From Corynebacterium silvaticum (GTDB taxonomy: Bacteria; Actinomycetota; Actinomycetes; Mycobacteriales; Mycobacteriaceae), in the NCBI RefSeq assembly GCF_004382825.2, contig NZ_SDQO02000002.1, forward strand, positions 186,001-250,000: a stretch of 64,000 nucleotides of DNA. Reading direction: 5' to 3'. The first letter of the stretch is position 1, and every line of letters begins with the position of its first letter. The notes below the pieces were generated by a model. It was not told the DNA's origin and made no database searches. It saw nothing but the letters and a program-made list of their open reading frames with translations. Shown here piece after piece: positions 53,791 through 62,930 of the stretch. A program made the position numbers and the translations under genes.

Positions 53791-56237
53791 TCATGAGAGC
53801 GCTTTTTTAGTTTTTCCTGTGGCTAACGCTGTTGTTGGGTCTTCTGGCCAGGGATGCTTGGGGTAACGTCCTCGCATCTCTGAGCGGACGTGGCGGTAGG
53901 GACCACTCCAGAAACTGCGCAAGTCATCGGTGACAGCCAGCGGTCTACCAGCCGGAGATAAAAGGTGGAATTGCAATGGTTTCCCGCAGATAATAGGGGA
54001 GAGTCCTGCAGTCCAAAACATTCTTGCAGTTTGACGCTGATCTTAGGTCGATCGTCGGAGTAATCAATGCTGACGCTACGTCCGCTGGGAACGTGCAGGG
54101 CACTAGACACTAATTCCTCTAACTGAGCGGCCTCAGGCCACGGGAGCAGCCGTTGGAGTGCTGGATACATATCGACTTTGGTGATGGTCGTCCCTGCTAA
54201 AAGAAGATCGATCTCTGGAGTGAGCCATTCTTCCGTGGTGATGGAATCGACATCAGGCCACGGGGCTCCGTAACAATCGAATACGTGGCGAAGCCGATTC
54301 TTCAGGTCCAAAGCTTTCTCTGAAAAATTAAAAAGGGTCAATCCGCGTGATTGAATGACCTCTGCAAGAGCTTTTCGCGCGGATTCTCCTTCCAAAGCGC
54401 AAGGCGTTGAGTTGAGTACGATGGCACCCGCTCGAGTCACGCGGGTCCCTCGTAGTTTTCCTTCAGCGAACGTGGCTGTGACCTCTTCGGACGTGCCAAT
54501 GATCTCTAGTGCGGTGTCCTTATCGATAGCAGCCGCCGTATGAATAACCGCATGGTTTTGGGCCCCTTGCGGCAAAGCGACTTCCGCGATAGCCAGCCAT
54601 GGCGCGCCTGATAACGATGGGATATTGCGGAGAATCGCCCTTGTACCTTTGGCCAATAAATATGATTCGCCCTCTGCCCGAGCAATATTCTCTGGGAAAG
54701 CACGCCCAATGGCTTCTCCAGGAGAAACCACGGAGGCGGACTTTTCTTGGCAGGAATGTCCTTCGGGAGAAGAGCCTCTGCATCTGTGCGAAAGGAGTTT
54801 TTCTAATCTAGTTTTCTCTGACTCATAGTGGCGCTGCCCGTTGAGACTCTGAATTTCTTTGGAAACATCGCCTCGAATATGTGCGCCTAAGGCGGCGACA
54901 GTGGGGATTGCTGAAACACCGTACTCCAGGAGCGATCGTCCGAGCCGTGGGTCGGTGGGGAGCGTTGTTAATGTACGCCCAAGTTCTGTGCAATGCCCTG
55001 AATCATCCAAAGCTCCTAATCGAATAAGAGTGCCCTGTGCTTGCTCCATTGCTGCTGTCGGTGGAGCGGTAAGCAGTGGGAATCCCTCGCCGCCTGGGGC
55101 GCCCCAGCTAGCTAAGAATAAGGCTGTTTGAGTGAGATCGGCGGAAGATATTTCTGGCGAGGCATGAGAACTAAAGCGGGAGAACTCTTGGGCTGAATAA
55201 CACCGCAGTACGCTACCTGGGCCTTCACGCCCGGCACGGCCAGCCCTCTGGTCTGCAGAAGATTGACTAGTGCTTACCGTGACTAGTCCGTTCATTCCTC
55301 TTCCCGCATCTCGTTTAGGGATACGAGAAAGCCCTGCATCAACGACGATTCTCACGCCGGGGACGGTAAGAGAGCTTTCTGCGATAGAAGTGGATACGAC
55401 TATTCGCTGTTCAGCGGGGTAAAGCGCAACTTCTTGTTCGGCGCTTCCGAGTTGTCCATGCAGGGGGAGAACCTTGATGGAGGTAGCGGCTTCTAACGCA
55501 GCGCATACTGAGGAAACTTCACGGACACCGGGTACAAAGACGAGCGCGGAATGTTCTGACTGAGACACAGCGTGTGCGGTGACTGAGGCTAGATGGCGGA
55601 TGTAGTCCCGACTGAACTCCGAGCGTCCTGGCGCAGGAAGATACTCTATGTTCACGGGGTGTGTGATTGCCTCCACTGTCACAATGGGGGCTGAGCCGAC
55701 AAGACGTGAAAAATTGTGGGCATCTACAGTTGCAGACATAACTGTGAGGAATAAATCGGGACGCAGCTCTCGGAGTTCAATGAGCATGCCTAGAACTACA
55801 TCGGTATCCAGCTGTCGTTCATGAACCTCGTCCACAATGACTGCTGAAACTCCTGGTAACTCCGGATTGGACATAAGGCGGCGCAGCAGTACACCTGGAG
55901 TAACAAACTCTACGAGTGTGCCGCGTTGAGACTCGCCTCGTATGCTGAAGCCCACGCGAGAGCTCTTTTCGCGTGCACCATCGAGGAACCTGAGCCGATG
56001 GGCAGCCGCGCGGACAGCGACGCGACGGGGCACCACTACAATTACTTTTCCCTGGCTCTGAGACCTGCTTTTATGCAGAATATTGGCAATCAGCGGCGGA
56101 ACGACTGTAGTTTTTCCCGTACCCGGTGGAGCTTGGATTATGACAGCACCAGAAGAGAGCAAAGCCGATTCTATCGCGGAAATCGAACCCATAACTGGAA
56201 GTCCGTTGCCAATGGAATCGAGATCAAAGAAAGTCAT
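53791..56237 (-). pseudogene. hrpB: ATP-dependent helicase HrpB (frameshift near the C-terminus)
   Basis: DEAH-box helicase, about 815 residues. Motif I APPGTGKTT, motif II DEVH, motif III MSATVDA, motif VI DQRAGRAGREGPG, then the HrpB-specific C-terminal domain. The frame fails at 53980-53982 (AAA on this strand). The expected end, LLSPAGRPLAVTDDLRSFW to the TGA at 53791, is in another frame, so one A seems lost. Read without correction, the protein has an unrelated tail of about 50 residues and may still be active, since the helicase core is intact. Start is uncertain: ATG 56237 (MTFFDLDSIGNG) is preferred over 56267, which overlaps the next gene. Confidence 0.85.
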
Positions 56238-56250
56238 AGTGGGATACATG

Positions 56251-56916
56251 CTACTGCGTGGCATCATCGGTTCTTACCGCCGATGTGAGTCCCTGGACCG
56301 GGAGACCTACGGCTAATTCCGATCGTTCATAACAAGACTCCGAGGGCATTCTGACAACACGAGCGGGTTGTCCCATAGCAATGGCGTAATCAGGGATGTC
56401 TTTAGAAACAATGCTGCCATCCCCGATAACCGCATGTTGTCCGATTGAAACACCTGGTAGCACGATCACTCCCGCACCTAACCACGCGTGATCGCCTATG
56501 ACAATGGGGTGAGCTATTTCCCAGCCACCTGCCCGCATTTCTGCATCATCAACGGGATGCGTAACTGTGATGAGCTGGCAGTTGGGCCCGATCACGGCAT
56601 GGGCACCAATGGTTACTTCAGCGGTATCAAGGATCGTCACATTGTAATTAATAAAGACATCTTTGCCCACGGTGGTGTTGCACCCATATTCAATGGTCAT
56701 CGGCTGTTTAATCGTGCAATACGAAGATTGGGGACTCAATATGCGCTTGAGCAGCTCTTTGAGTCGCTTCGAATCTGATGGTCGTGTGTGGTTGTAGTTA
56801 TATACCAACTCTGCGGTTCGGTCGGTGTGCTCTCTAATCTCCGCAGATACCGGAAGGTGCCATTTTTGGTTGCGGAGATCATTCAAAGTGCTGTGGTTTA
56901 GAGGATCAAAGTTCAT
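56251..56916 (-). CDS. Hexapeptide-repeat O-acetyltransferase (maltose/galactoside acetyltransferase type)
   Basis: CoA-dependent acetyltransferase of 221 residues. An N-terminal Mac domain (RTAELVYNYNHTRPSDSKR) precedes a left-handed beta helix with CNTTVGKDVFINYNVTILD, the catalytic His in TVTHPVD, GDHAWLGAGVIVLPGVSIG and the C-terminal GQPARVVR. Start MNFDPLNHS at 56916. It is followed closely by hrpB on the same strand. Confidence 0.88.
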   Translation of the reverse strand: MNFDPLNHSTLNDLRNQKWHLPVSAEIREHTDRTAELVYNYNHTRPSDSKRLKELLKRILSPQSSYCTIKQPMTIEYGCNTTVGKDVFINYNVTILDTAEVTIGAHAVIGPNCQLITVTHPVDDAEMRAGGWEIAHPIVIGDHAWLGAGVIVLPGVSIGQHAVIGDGSIVSKDIPDYAIAMGQPARVVRMPSESCYERSELAVGLPVQGLTSAVRTDDATQ

Positions 56917-56965
56917 GTGCACGATTCTAAAAACTGCGTTTGACATTGCTACTACATTTGGGTGG

Positions 56966-57652
56966 GTGCCTACGCTTTTCGATTCTTATCCCGTACCTAG
57001 ATCTCCGCAGGTCATCAGGCCTGGCGTTGTGCATCTTCCAGGTTTTCTCTCGCTCGCAGAACAGCGCGCAATTGTGGGGAAAGCGCGTGCGGTTGCGCGT
57101 CGATTAGCTCATACTCCTTTGGCAATGCATCAGCAGCAGTGGAAGACAGGGACGATGAGTGCACATCTTATGTCGTTGGGAAAACACTGGGAATATAGCT
57201 CTCATCAGTATGTATCGGAATGGCAGGGGCAGAATGTGCCCGCTATCCCAGACAGCTTTTTGGCCCAAGCATATGAAGCCATGAAACAAGCAGCTTGTCT
57301 GGACTCCTCCCTGGCACCGTGGGCTTCTCATTATCGTATCGATGCTGCACTCGTGAATTACTATCCGCCAGGTTCGGGGATGGGGCTGCACCAAGATGCT
57401 TTCGAGGAGTCCTCGGCCCCGGTTGTTTCCCTATCCATAGGGGCCACGGCGGTGTTTCGAGCAGGTAACTCGGGAAATCGGAATAAACCCTGGCAAGACA
57501 TACTGTTATTAAGCGGCGATGCACTTGTATTTGGTGGTCCTTCAAGGAAGATATTTCACGGTATTAAGCGTATCGACGACGCCACTGTCCCGGATAACTG
57601 CGGACTTGAAAAGGGGCGAATCAATATGACGTTTAGGCAGGTAGAACTGTAG
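56966..57652 (+). CDS. alkB: AlkB-type Fe(II)/2-oxoglutarate DNA demethylase
   Basis: Direct-reversal repair enzyme of about 228 residues that removes methyl groups from alkylated bases. Motifs: NYYPPGSGMGLHQDAFE (iron ligands His and Asp), the second His in IFHGIKR, and RINMTFRQV with the 2-oxoglutarate-binding Arg. GTG 56966 is chosen because family similarity begins there (PTLFDSYPVPRSPQV). ATG 56915 is possible and would overlap the start codon of the opposite acetyltransferase gene. Confidence 0.88.
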   Translation: MPTLFDSYPVPRSPQVIRPGVVHLPGFLSLAEQRAIVGKARAVARRLAHTPLAMHQQQWKTGTMSAHLMSLGKHWEYSSHQYVSEWQGQNVPAIPDSFLAQAYEAMKQAACLDSSLAPWASHYRIDAALVNYYPPGSGMGLHQDAFEESSAPVVSLSIGATAVFRAGNSGNRNKPWQDILLLSGDALVFGGPSRKIFHGIKRIDDATVPDNCGLEKGRINMTFRQVEL

Positions 57653-57725
57653 TTCTTCGCCCTGTTAACTGGCTGAAGGGGTGGGAAGGGGGATGAGTGT
57701 CATAGCGAGTTTATAGAGTGGCCAC

Positions 57726-58376
57726 ATGAATACCAGCAATGCACTGAAACCATTGAACACAAGCGCTGTACGTGCAAAGGGGCTCGTTGTAGGTGAAGAC
57801 GGACGAGTACGCCCTGAATGGGCCGCAAAAGATCCATTGCTCAAAGAATATTACGACTATGAATGGGGAAAACCTGTTCACACAGAATCAGGCTTATTAG
57901 AGCGATTATCGTTAGAAGCATTCCAATCTGGTCTCAGTTGGGCAACCGTGTTGCGCAAACGCGATGCTTTTCGCACAGAATTTTATAATTTTGATGCGGA
58001 TACGGTTGCTCGCTTTACGAAGGGCGATGTTGTTCGTTTACTAGGATGCACTGGAATTATCAGAAATCGACGCAAGATTGAAGCCGTGGTAACTAATGCT
58101 CGCGCGACGATTGCCTTGCGGGAGTCCGGAGGATTAGACGCTTTTATTTGGGGATTCGCCCCTAAAGACCATCAACCGCCAGCTACGCTAGCAGATACTC
58201 CCACGGTTTCTCATGACTCAAAAGCCTTAGCGCAAGCGCTGAAGAAAGCCGGATTTACGTTTATCGGTCCAACGACGTGTTATGCGCTAAGTCAAGCTAT
58301 TGGCATGATCGATGACAGACCGGTGGGGGCATCGAAATTACTCGACGATGATCTGCGCAAAGGAGTGGTGGCATGA
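57726..58376 (+). CDS. tag: DNA-3-methyladenine glycosylase I
   Basis: Base-excision glycosylase of 216 residues. LSLEAFQSGLSWATVLRKRDAFR holds the conserved Glu; GCTGIIRNRRKIEAVVTNA is the helix-hairpin region; FTFIGPTTCYALSQAIGMIDD the C-terminal core. The usual zinc-snap residues near the ends look replaced (N-terminus reads VRPEWAAKDPLL, and YYDYEWG has Tyr where E. coli Tag has His). A long N-terminal extension of about 25 residues is present. The stop overlaps the next gene by four bases. Confidence 0.9.
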   Translation: MNTSNALKPLNTSAVRAKGLVVGEDGRVRPEWAAKDPLLKEYYDYEWGKPVHTESGLLERLSLEAFQSGLSWATVLRKRDAFRTEFYNFDADTVARFTKGDVVRLLGCTGIIRNRRKIEAVVTNARATIALRESGGLDAFIWGFAPKDHQPPATLADTPTVSHDSKALAQALKKAGFTFIGPTTCYALSQAIGMIDDRPVGASKLLDDDLRKGVVA

Positions 58377-59075
58377 CAAAGACCGCAATCGTGACTGGGG
58401 GCTCTTCTGGGATTGGTGAAGCCACAGCTAGGGCGTTAGCTGCCGATGGCTGGCACGTCATTGTGGCGGCACGCCGGATGGACAGACTGAACCGTATCGC
58501 AGCGGAGATTAGCGGTGAAGCCATACAACTAGATGTGACTAGTGATGAGTCAGTTGCTCATTTTGCTTCCCGCATTCAAGAATGCCATCTTCTTGTCAAC
58601 AATGCTGGAGGTGCGCTTGGCTTGGATCCTATAGCGGAGGCATCGATTGCAGACTGGCAATGGATGTATGAAACTAACGTACTCGGTACACTCCGAGTCA
58701 CTCGTGCTCTTCTTGACGTGCTTCATGACGGCGCACAGATCATAAATGTTAGTTCTATTGCGGGTATCGCCCCTTATGCAGGTGGCGCGGGTTATAACGC
58801 AGCAAAGTTTGACGTTACTGCTGTTAATTAAAGTAATGCGCATCGAATTTGCCCAGCGTAATTTACGAGTAACAGAAATTAATCCAGGACGAGTTAAAAC
58901 AGACTTTTCACTCATCCGTTTCCACGGTGATCAGGCTAAAGCTGATGCAGTTTATGCAGATAAGCTCAATCTCACTGCAGAGGATATTGCCGAGTCCATC
59001 AGGTGGGTAGCTTCAGTCCCCGAACATATGAACATTGATCGGATGGTCATTACTCCACGCGACCAAATCGTTTAA
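58373..59075 (+). pseudogene. Short-chain dehydrogenase/reductase (frameshifted)
   Basis: Classical SDR of about 233 residues. The cofactor motif TGGSSGIGEATARAL, LLVNNAGGALG, catalytic Ser in INVSSIAG and YNAAK are in the first frame, which hits TAA at 58829-58831. The rest (KVMRIEFAQRNLRVTEINPG onward to 59075) follows in a second frame. An extra T at 58828-58829 explains it. The C-terminal part is needed for substrate binding and oligomerisation. The start overlaps tag. Confidence 0.85.
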
Positions 59076-59086
59076 GAGGAGGAAAC

Positions 59087-59755
59087 GTGACGATAGGGGA
59101 ACTTGGTGCGCTTTTTGTTGTATGGATATGCGTGCTGATTCTGCCTGGCCCGGACCTGCTTCTTCAGGTTATTCGGGTGGGGACAAAAGACCGCCGTGCT
59201 GGCATCTGGTGTGCCATAGGGATCATGATGGGAAGCACCATATGGATTGTTGCTTCCCTTATGGGACTATCCACGATCTTCATGGCACAACCTGTTCTCA
59301 TGCGTCTCGTACAGATCATCGGAGGCTGCTATATTGCCTGGATCGGATTTAGCTCATTGAAATCCGGTATTCAGGAGATGCGGGACCATAAACATGGGCC
59401 TTCACCGGACATGATTGTGAACAGTCTGCAGCAGGACAATGGAGCTTTGACGCCGTTTCATGCACTAAAAACTGGAATGGCAACCAACCTATCCAATCCC
59501 AAAGCATTAGTGTTTTTTGCGTCAGTATTTGCGCAGTTTCTTCATTCAGATATGAGTGTTGCCTGGACTATCTTTATTGCAGTCTTTCTGATCACGATTG
59601 GCCTGTGCTGGTTTATTAGCTTTGCAGTGATGGTGCGGGTGCTGGCAGAAAAATTGTTAAGAAATGGTCTCTGGCTGGACATGATTGCTGGCACATTATT
59701 CGTGATTATCGCTGCAGTTATGGTCTTTGAGGGGATTACGGGGATCGTGCAATAA
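59087..59755 (+). CDS. LysE/RhtB-family amino acid exporter
   Basis: Membrane exporter of 222 residues with six helices. The family signature region ILPGPDLLLQVIRVG is at the N-terminus and TGMATNLSNPKALVFFASVFAQFL in the middle. Substrate unknown (RhtB-like amino acids). Start GTG 59087 has GAGGAGG six bases before it, eleven bases after the SDR stop. Confidence 0.88.
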   Translation: MTIGELGALFVVWICVLILPGPDLLLQVIRVGTKDRRAGIWCAIGIMMGSTIWIVASLMGLSTIFMAQPVLMRLVQIIGGCYIAWIGFSSLKSGIQEMRDHKHGPSPDMIVNSLQQDNGALTPFHALKTGMATNLSNPKALVFFASVFAQFLHSDMSVAWTIFIAVFLITIGLCWFISFAVMVRVLAEKLLRNGLWLDMIAGTLFVIIAAVMVFEGITGIVQ

Positions 59756-59806
59756 AAGTAGACTAAGGGTGCTTTTTCGTTTCAGTATGACAAGTTGGGA
59801 GACATC

Positions 59807-60136
59807 ATGATTGTTACTACGACCAGTGTTGTTTCTGGCCGGGAAATTTCTGAGTACGTCCGGGTAGTGGCGGGAGAAACCATCGTCGGTATCAACGTGT
59901 TCAAAGATATTACTGCTGGTTTTAGAAACCTGGTGGGTGGCAGAAGCCAGGCCTATGAAGGTGAAGTGAAAAACGCGCGTGAACAAGCTTTGGCGGAGAT
60001 GGTGCAGCGTGCCATCGAGCTTGGTGCTGAAGGCGTAGTGGGCGTGGATATTGACTATCAAACTCTCGGCTCAGATAACGGAATGATGATGGTTTCTGCG
60101 ACCGGTACAGCAGTGCGCTTTGCCCAAAACCACTAG
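59807..60136 (+). CDS. YbjQ-family (UPF0145) protein
   Basis: Soluble 109-residue protein. The family core is [19 protein letters not shown], then [17 protein letters not shown] and [17 protein letters not shown]. Structures of relatives form a pentameric ring proposed to bind heavy metals. Start MIVTTTS at 59807 has TTGGGAG upstream. Confidence 0.88.
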   Translation: MIVTTTSVVSGREISEYVRVVAGETIVGINVFKDITAGFRNLVGGRSQAYEGEVKNAREQALAEMVQRAIELGAEGVVGVDIDYQTLGSDNGMMMVSATGTAVRFAQNH

Positions 60137-60165
60137 GTGGTGGGCCGCACGATAGACTAAGCATC

Positions 60166-60456
60166 ATGCACGCGCAGGATGTCACCATTCGTGACCAAGA
60201 GATCAAACTAGGTCAATTTATTAAGCTCGCCAGTCTCGTAGAGACTGGCGGCATTGCAAAGGAAGTTATTGCGAACGGCGAGGTCACGGTCAACGGTGCC
60301 GTGGATACTCGTCGTGGCAAGAAGCTTAGCGACGGAGATGTGGTCTGCGTAGGAACTCTCTGCGCTCGCGTTAAAACCACGGCTGAAGAAGACGACTACT
60401 TTGATGAAAAGACAGCCGATGATGATTTTGACCCGGAAGTATGGAGGAACGTTTAA
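60166..60456 (+). CDS. S4-domain RNA-binding protein (YbcJ/YaaA type)
   Basis: 96 residues. The S4 fold covers about 10-75: EIKLGQFIKLASLVETGGIAK then NGEVTVNGAVDTRRGKKLSDGD. A very acidic tail follows (AEEDDYFDEKTADDDFD). Such proteins bind structured RNA, often rRNA. Its TAA overlaps the ATG of the VOC gene. Confidence 0.88.
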   Translation: MHAQDVTIRDQEIKLGQFIKLASLVETGGIAKEVIANGEVTVNGAVDTRRGKKLSDGDVVCVGTLCARVKTTAEEDDYFDEKTADDDFDPEVWRNV

Positions 60457-61280
60457 TGCCAGCTTTCCAAGCTGCATCAGGAATGCCATATTGGATTGAT
60501 CTGACATCCAGTGACTTGCGTAAATCAACATACTTCTATGCGCAGGTATTGGGATGGGAGATTGAAGAATTCGGCCAGGATTACTATCTGGCACGGGTAC
60601 AAGGCCTCCCAGTCGCAGGATTTATTAAAAGACCAGAGGATCAGCAGCAAGCTGATACCTGGGTGACCTACTTTCTGACTGATGACATTCACACTGATTG
60701 TGAGAGCGTCGAAAAGCTAGGTGGCCGTGTGCTCGCAGAGCCAATGGAAGTACGGCTCGGTCTCATGTCCATTGTCGTGGACAATTCAGGTGCGCTTTTT
60801 GGATTAATTCAGCCTGCTGGGGAAGATGCTTTTATTGCAGCTGGTGAACCAGGAACGCCAGTTTGGCATGAATTAACGTGTACAACGAACTATGCCAAAG
60901 CGGTGGAATTTTACCCCTCCCTGTTCAACTGGACCACAGCTACGATGGACTCGGATCATAATTTTGAGTACACCACAGCGGAGACTGACGGGGGCGCTTT
61001 CGCTGGGATTTTCAATGCAGAAGGGCAATTTCCTCCTCAGGTGCCCAGTTTTTGGCAGACCTATCTCGGGGTCTCCAATATGGATGAAGCAGTGCGGAAG
61101 GCAAAGGAATACGGAGGAGAAGTAATTCGTGAGCCATTTGCTTCAGAATTTGGTTTGATGAGCATCATTTCCGATTCAACAGGCGCCACGGTGACGCTAT
61201 GTGAAGTGGAAGAAGCCGTGGAAGAAGGGCGTGAGTCTGATCCTTTAGATGGGATCGATCTCAGCCAATTTGGTCTCTAA
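60456..61280 (+). CDS. VOC-family (glyoxalase-like) protein with two domains
   Basis: Cytosolic protein of 274 residues made of two vicinal-oxygen-chelate domains. The first starts MPYWIDLTSSDLRKSTYFYAQ, the second VWHELTCTTNYAKAVEFYPS; each ends with an FGLMSI or LGLMSIV strand. Related actinobacterial proteins are listed as glyoxalase/bleomycin resistance-like or 27-kDa hydroxylase-like. ATG 60456 with AGGAACG upstream overlaps the previous stop. Confidence 0.82.
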   Translation: MPAFQAASGMPYWIDLTSSDLRKSTYFYAQVLGWEIEEFGQDYYLARVQGLPVAGFIKRPEDQQQADTWVTYFLTDDIHTDCESVEKLGGRVLAEPMEVRLGLMSIVVDNSGALFGLIQPAGEDAFIAAGEPGTPVWHELTCTTNYAKAVEFYPSLFNWTTATMDSDHNFEYTTAETDGGAFAGIFNAEGQFPPQVPSFWQTYLGVSNMDEAVRKAKEYGGEVIREPFASEFGLMSIISDSTGATVTLCEVEEAVEEGRESDPLDGIDLSQFGL

Positions 61281-61284
61281 ATAA

Positions 61285-61575
61285 ATGCATGAGCTCGATG
61301 ATCTCAGTTCGAGAGTCCTTGACGTGGTCGACGGAATACCCGTTGGCCACGTGCTTTCTTATGGAGATGTTGCAGAAATCGTAGGTACTGGTCCGCGACA
61401 AGTCGGGAAGATTATGGCGACGGTTGGGCATCTGACTGCTTGGTGGAGGGTAGTGAGGTCGGATGGGAGTAGCCATGTGGCTGATCGCGCTGTTCAGCAC
61501 TGGGATTTAGAAAATATTGCGCACAATGGGAAAAGGGTTTCCATGAGTAAGTCTCGATGGGGTTGCATGTCTTAG
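61285..61575 (+). CDS. Alkyltransferase-like protein (ATL)
   Basis: 96 residues resembling the DNA-binding half of O6-alkylguanine-DNA methyltransferase: IPVGHVLSYGDVAEIVG (winged helix), RQVGKIMATVG (Arg finger region) and TAWWRVVRSDG. The active-site PCHRV of the methyltransferase is here WWRVV, with Trp in place of Cys, so it can mark alkylguanine for nucleotide-excision repair but not repair it. It is five bases downstream of the VOC gene. Confidence 0.88.
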   Translation: MHELDDLSSRVLDVVDGIPVGHVLSYGDVAEIVGTGPRQVGKIMATVGHLTAWWRVVRSDGSSHVADRAVQHWDLENIAHNGKRVSMSKSRWGCMS

Positions 61576-61592
61576 AAAATATGTTCTATAAT
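61563..61592 (+). promoter_or_regulatory. Promoter upstream of the HNH gene
   Basis: TTGCAT (61563-61568), 18-bp spacer, perfect TATAAT (61587-61592). It overlaps the end of the ATL gene and lies 28 bp before ATG 61620. Confidence 0.65.
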
Positions 61593-61619
61593 GAAGGGAA
61601 TTGGGCAAGGGGGTAAGTC

Positions 61620-62930
61620 ATGCAAGAGATATCTGAAGCTATTGATCGAATCGCAGACGATATTGCTTCTTTGCGTGAACTATTGACCAAACCGGAATAA
61701 ATTAACTTTTCTGAAGTGGTCGATTCCTTTGTGAAATTAGAACAAGCTTTCTCTTTTAAAGGCTATAGCGATGCTTTCGTGGCCTACTGCGCGCATATTA
61801 ATAATGCAGGCGCACTCGTAGGGAGTAAAAAGTCCGTCGATTTTCTTGTTAATGGTTTAGATCTTTCCCTATCGGAAGCTCGGGAAAGGCTCGCGAGAGG
61901 CATTAATCTTTTCGCCCTTCCCATAGAGGACAATCTGCGGGCGGACGCAGCGAGAACAAAAGTTGAAAAATTAAAGATCATTGATCGAGAGCTGCGGAGC
62001 CTAAAAGAAAACACTGAGATAAGGGCCCATCACTTACGAGCGGAATTTATCGCGAAAGCGCAAGACATGGGCGCGGAAGCCCTTGGGCAATACATGAGAA
62101 ATCGTGTGAAAGAGCTTAACTGTAAGTCTGACCCAGACCCATATTCTGCGATTAAAAGAAGAAAACTCACCGTAAGCAAACCAGATAAAGACGGTGGGGT
62201 ATACGTGAGTGGTTATTTGCCGCCGGCCACGGGGGCCTTGCTTAAATCTTTGCTCACTCCTGCGAGGAGAAAAGGTGCTGCATCACCAGTTGCTCCGGAA
62301 GAAGATAAGCGAACCTGGGCGCAACGAAGAGTTGATGTTTTCCACCAATGCCTAGCTCAAAATTCTTCCATAATTGCAAAGCACAATGGCGGCGTAGGGA
62401 CTGTTATTGTGTCTGCAACCATGGAAGAACTTGAAAAAGCTAACTTTTCCACTCGTTTTTACACAAACACAGATGTCGAACTCTCTCCTCTAGACCTGTT
62501 GATGCTAGGCCTCAGAGAAGACCTCTTTGCTTGTCTTATGGATCAACAAGGGATTCCACTGCAGCTAGGGAGAAGTAAACGTACAGCTAGTGTCTATCAA
62601 CGTTTAGCGCTGGTAGCTAGGGAGGCCGTGTGCTCGCACCCTCATTGCGAACAACCCGCTTCTAATTGCGACGTTCACCACTTGGTAGCGTGGTTTGAGG
62701 GTAGGCGCACGGACCTTGAAAATTTAACCCTATTATGCAGACATCACCACACGAGCAACAACGATAGAAGAGATTTTCGTTTTGGTGTGGGGCACTATGA
62801 GAGGGAAGCGGGGGTCGTAAAATTTTATAGACCGGGTGCTCCCCCAGAAGAAAATGAATCTCCAGGTAGGCGCAAGTCTGCGGGTTACCGGATAAGGCTG
62901 GCGGATACACCTATCCGCCAGAGTGCCTAG
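61620..62930 (+). CDS. DUF222/HNH endonuclease-domain protein, with an in-frame TAA after codon 26
   Basis: ATG 61620 starts [20 protein letters not shown] and meets TAA at 61698-61700. The same frame continues without interruption to 62930. The complete downstream part can start at GTG 61716 (404 residues). DUF222 covers about 1-250 of that part; the HNH motif near the end has [20 protein letters not shown] then [15 protein letters not shown], with four Cys for zinc. Such genes are numerous and mobile in Actinobacteria. The stop may be a mutation, or the 26-codon ORF may be a separate leader. Confidence 0.75.

Noticed and set aside
56914..56917. Overlapping divergent start codons (CATG) of alkB and the acetyltransferase
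   Set aside because: AlkB similarity starts only near 56966, where a GTG is available, so the overlap is probably not used.
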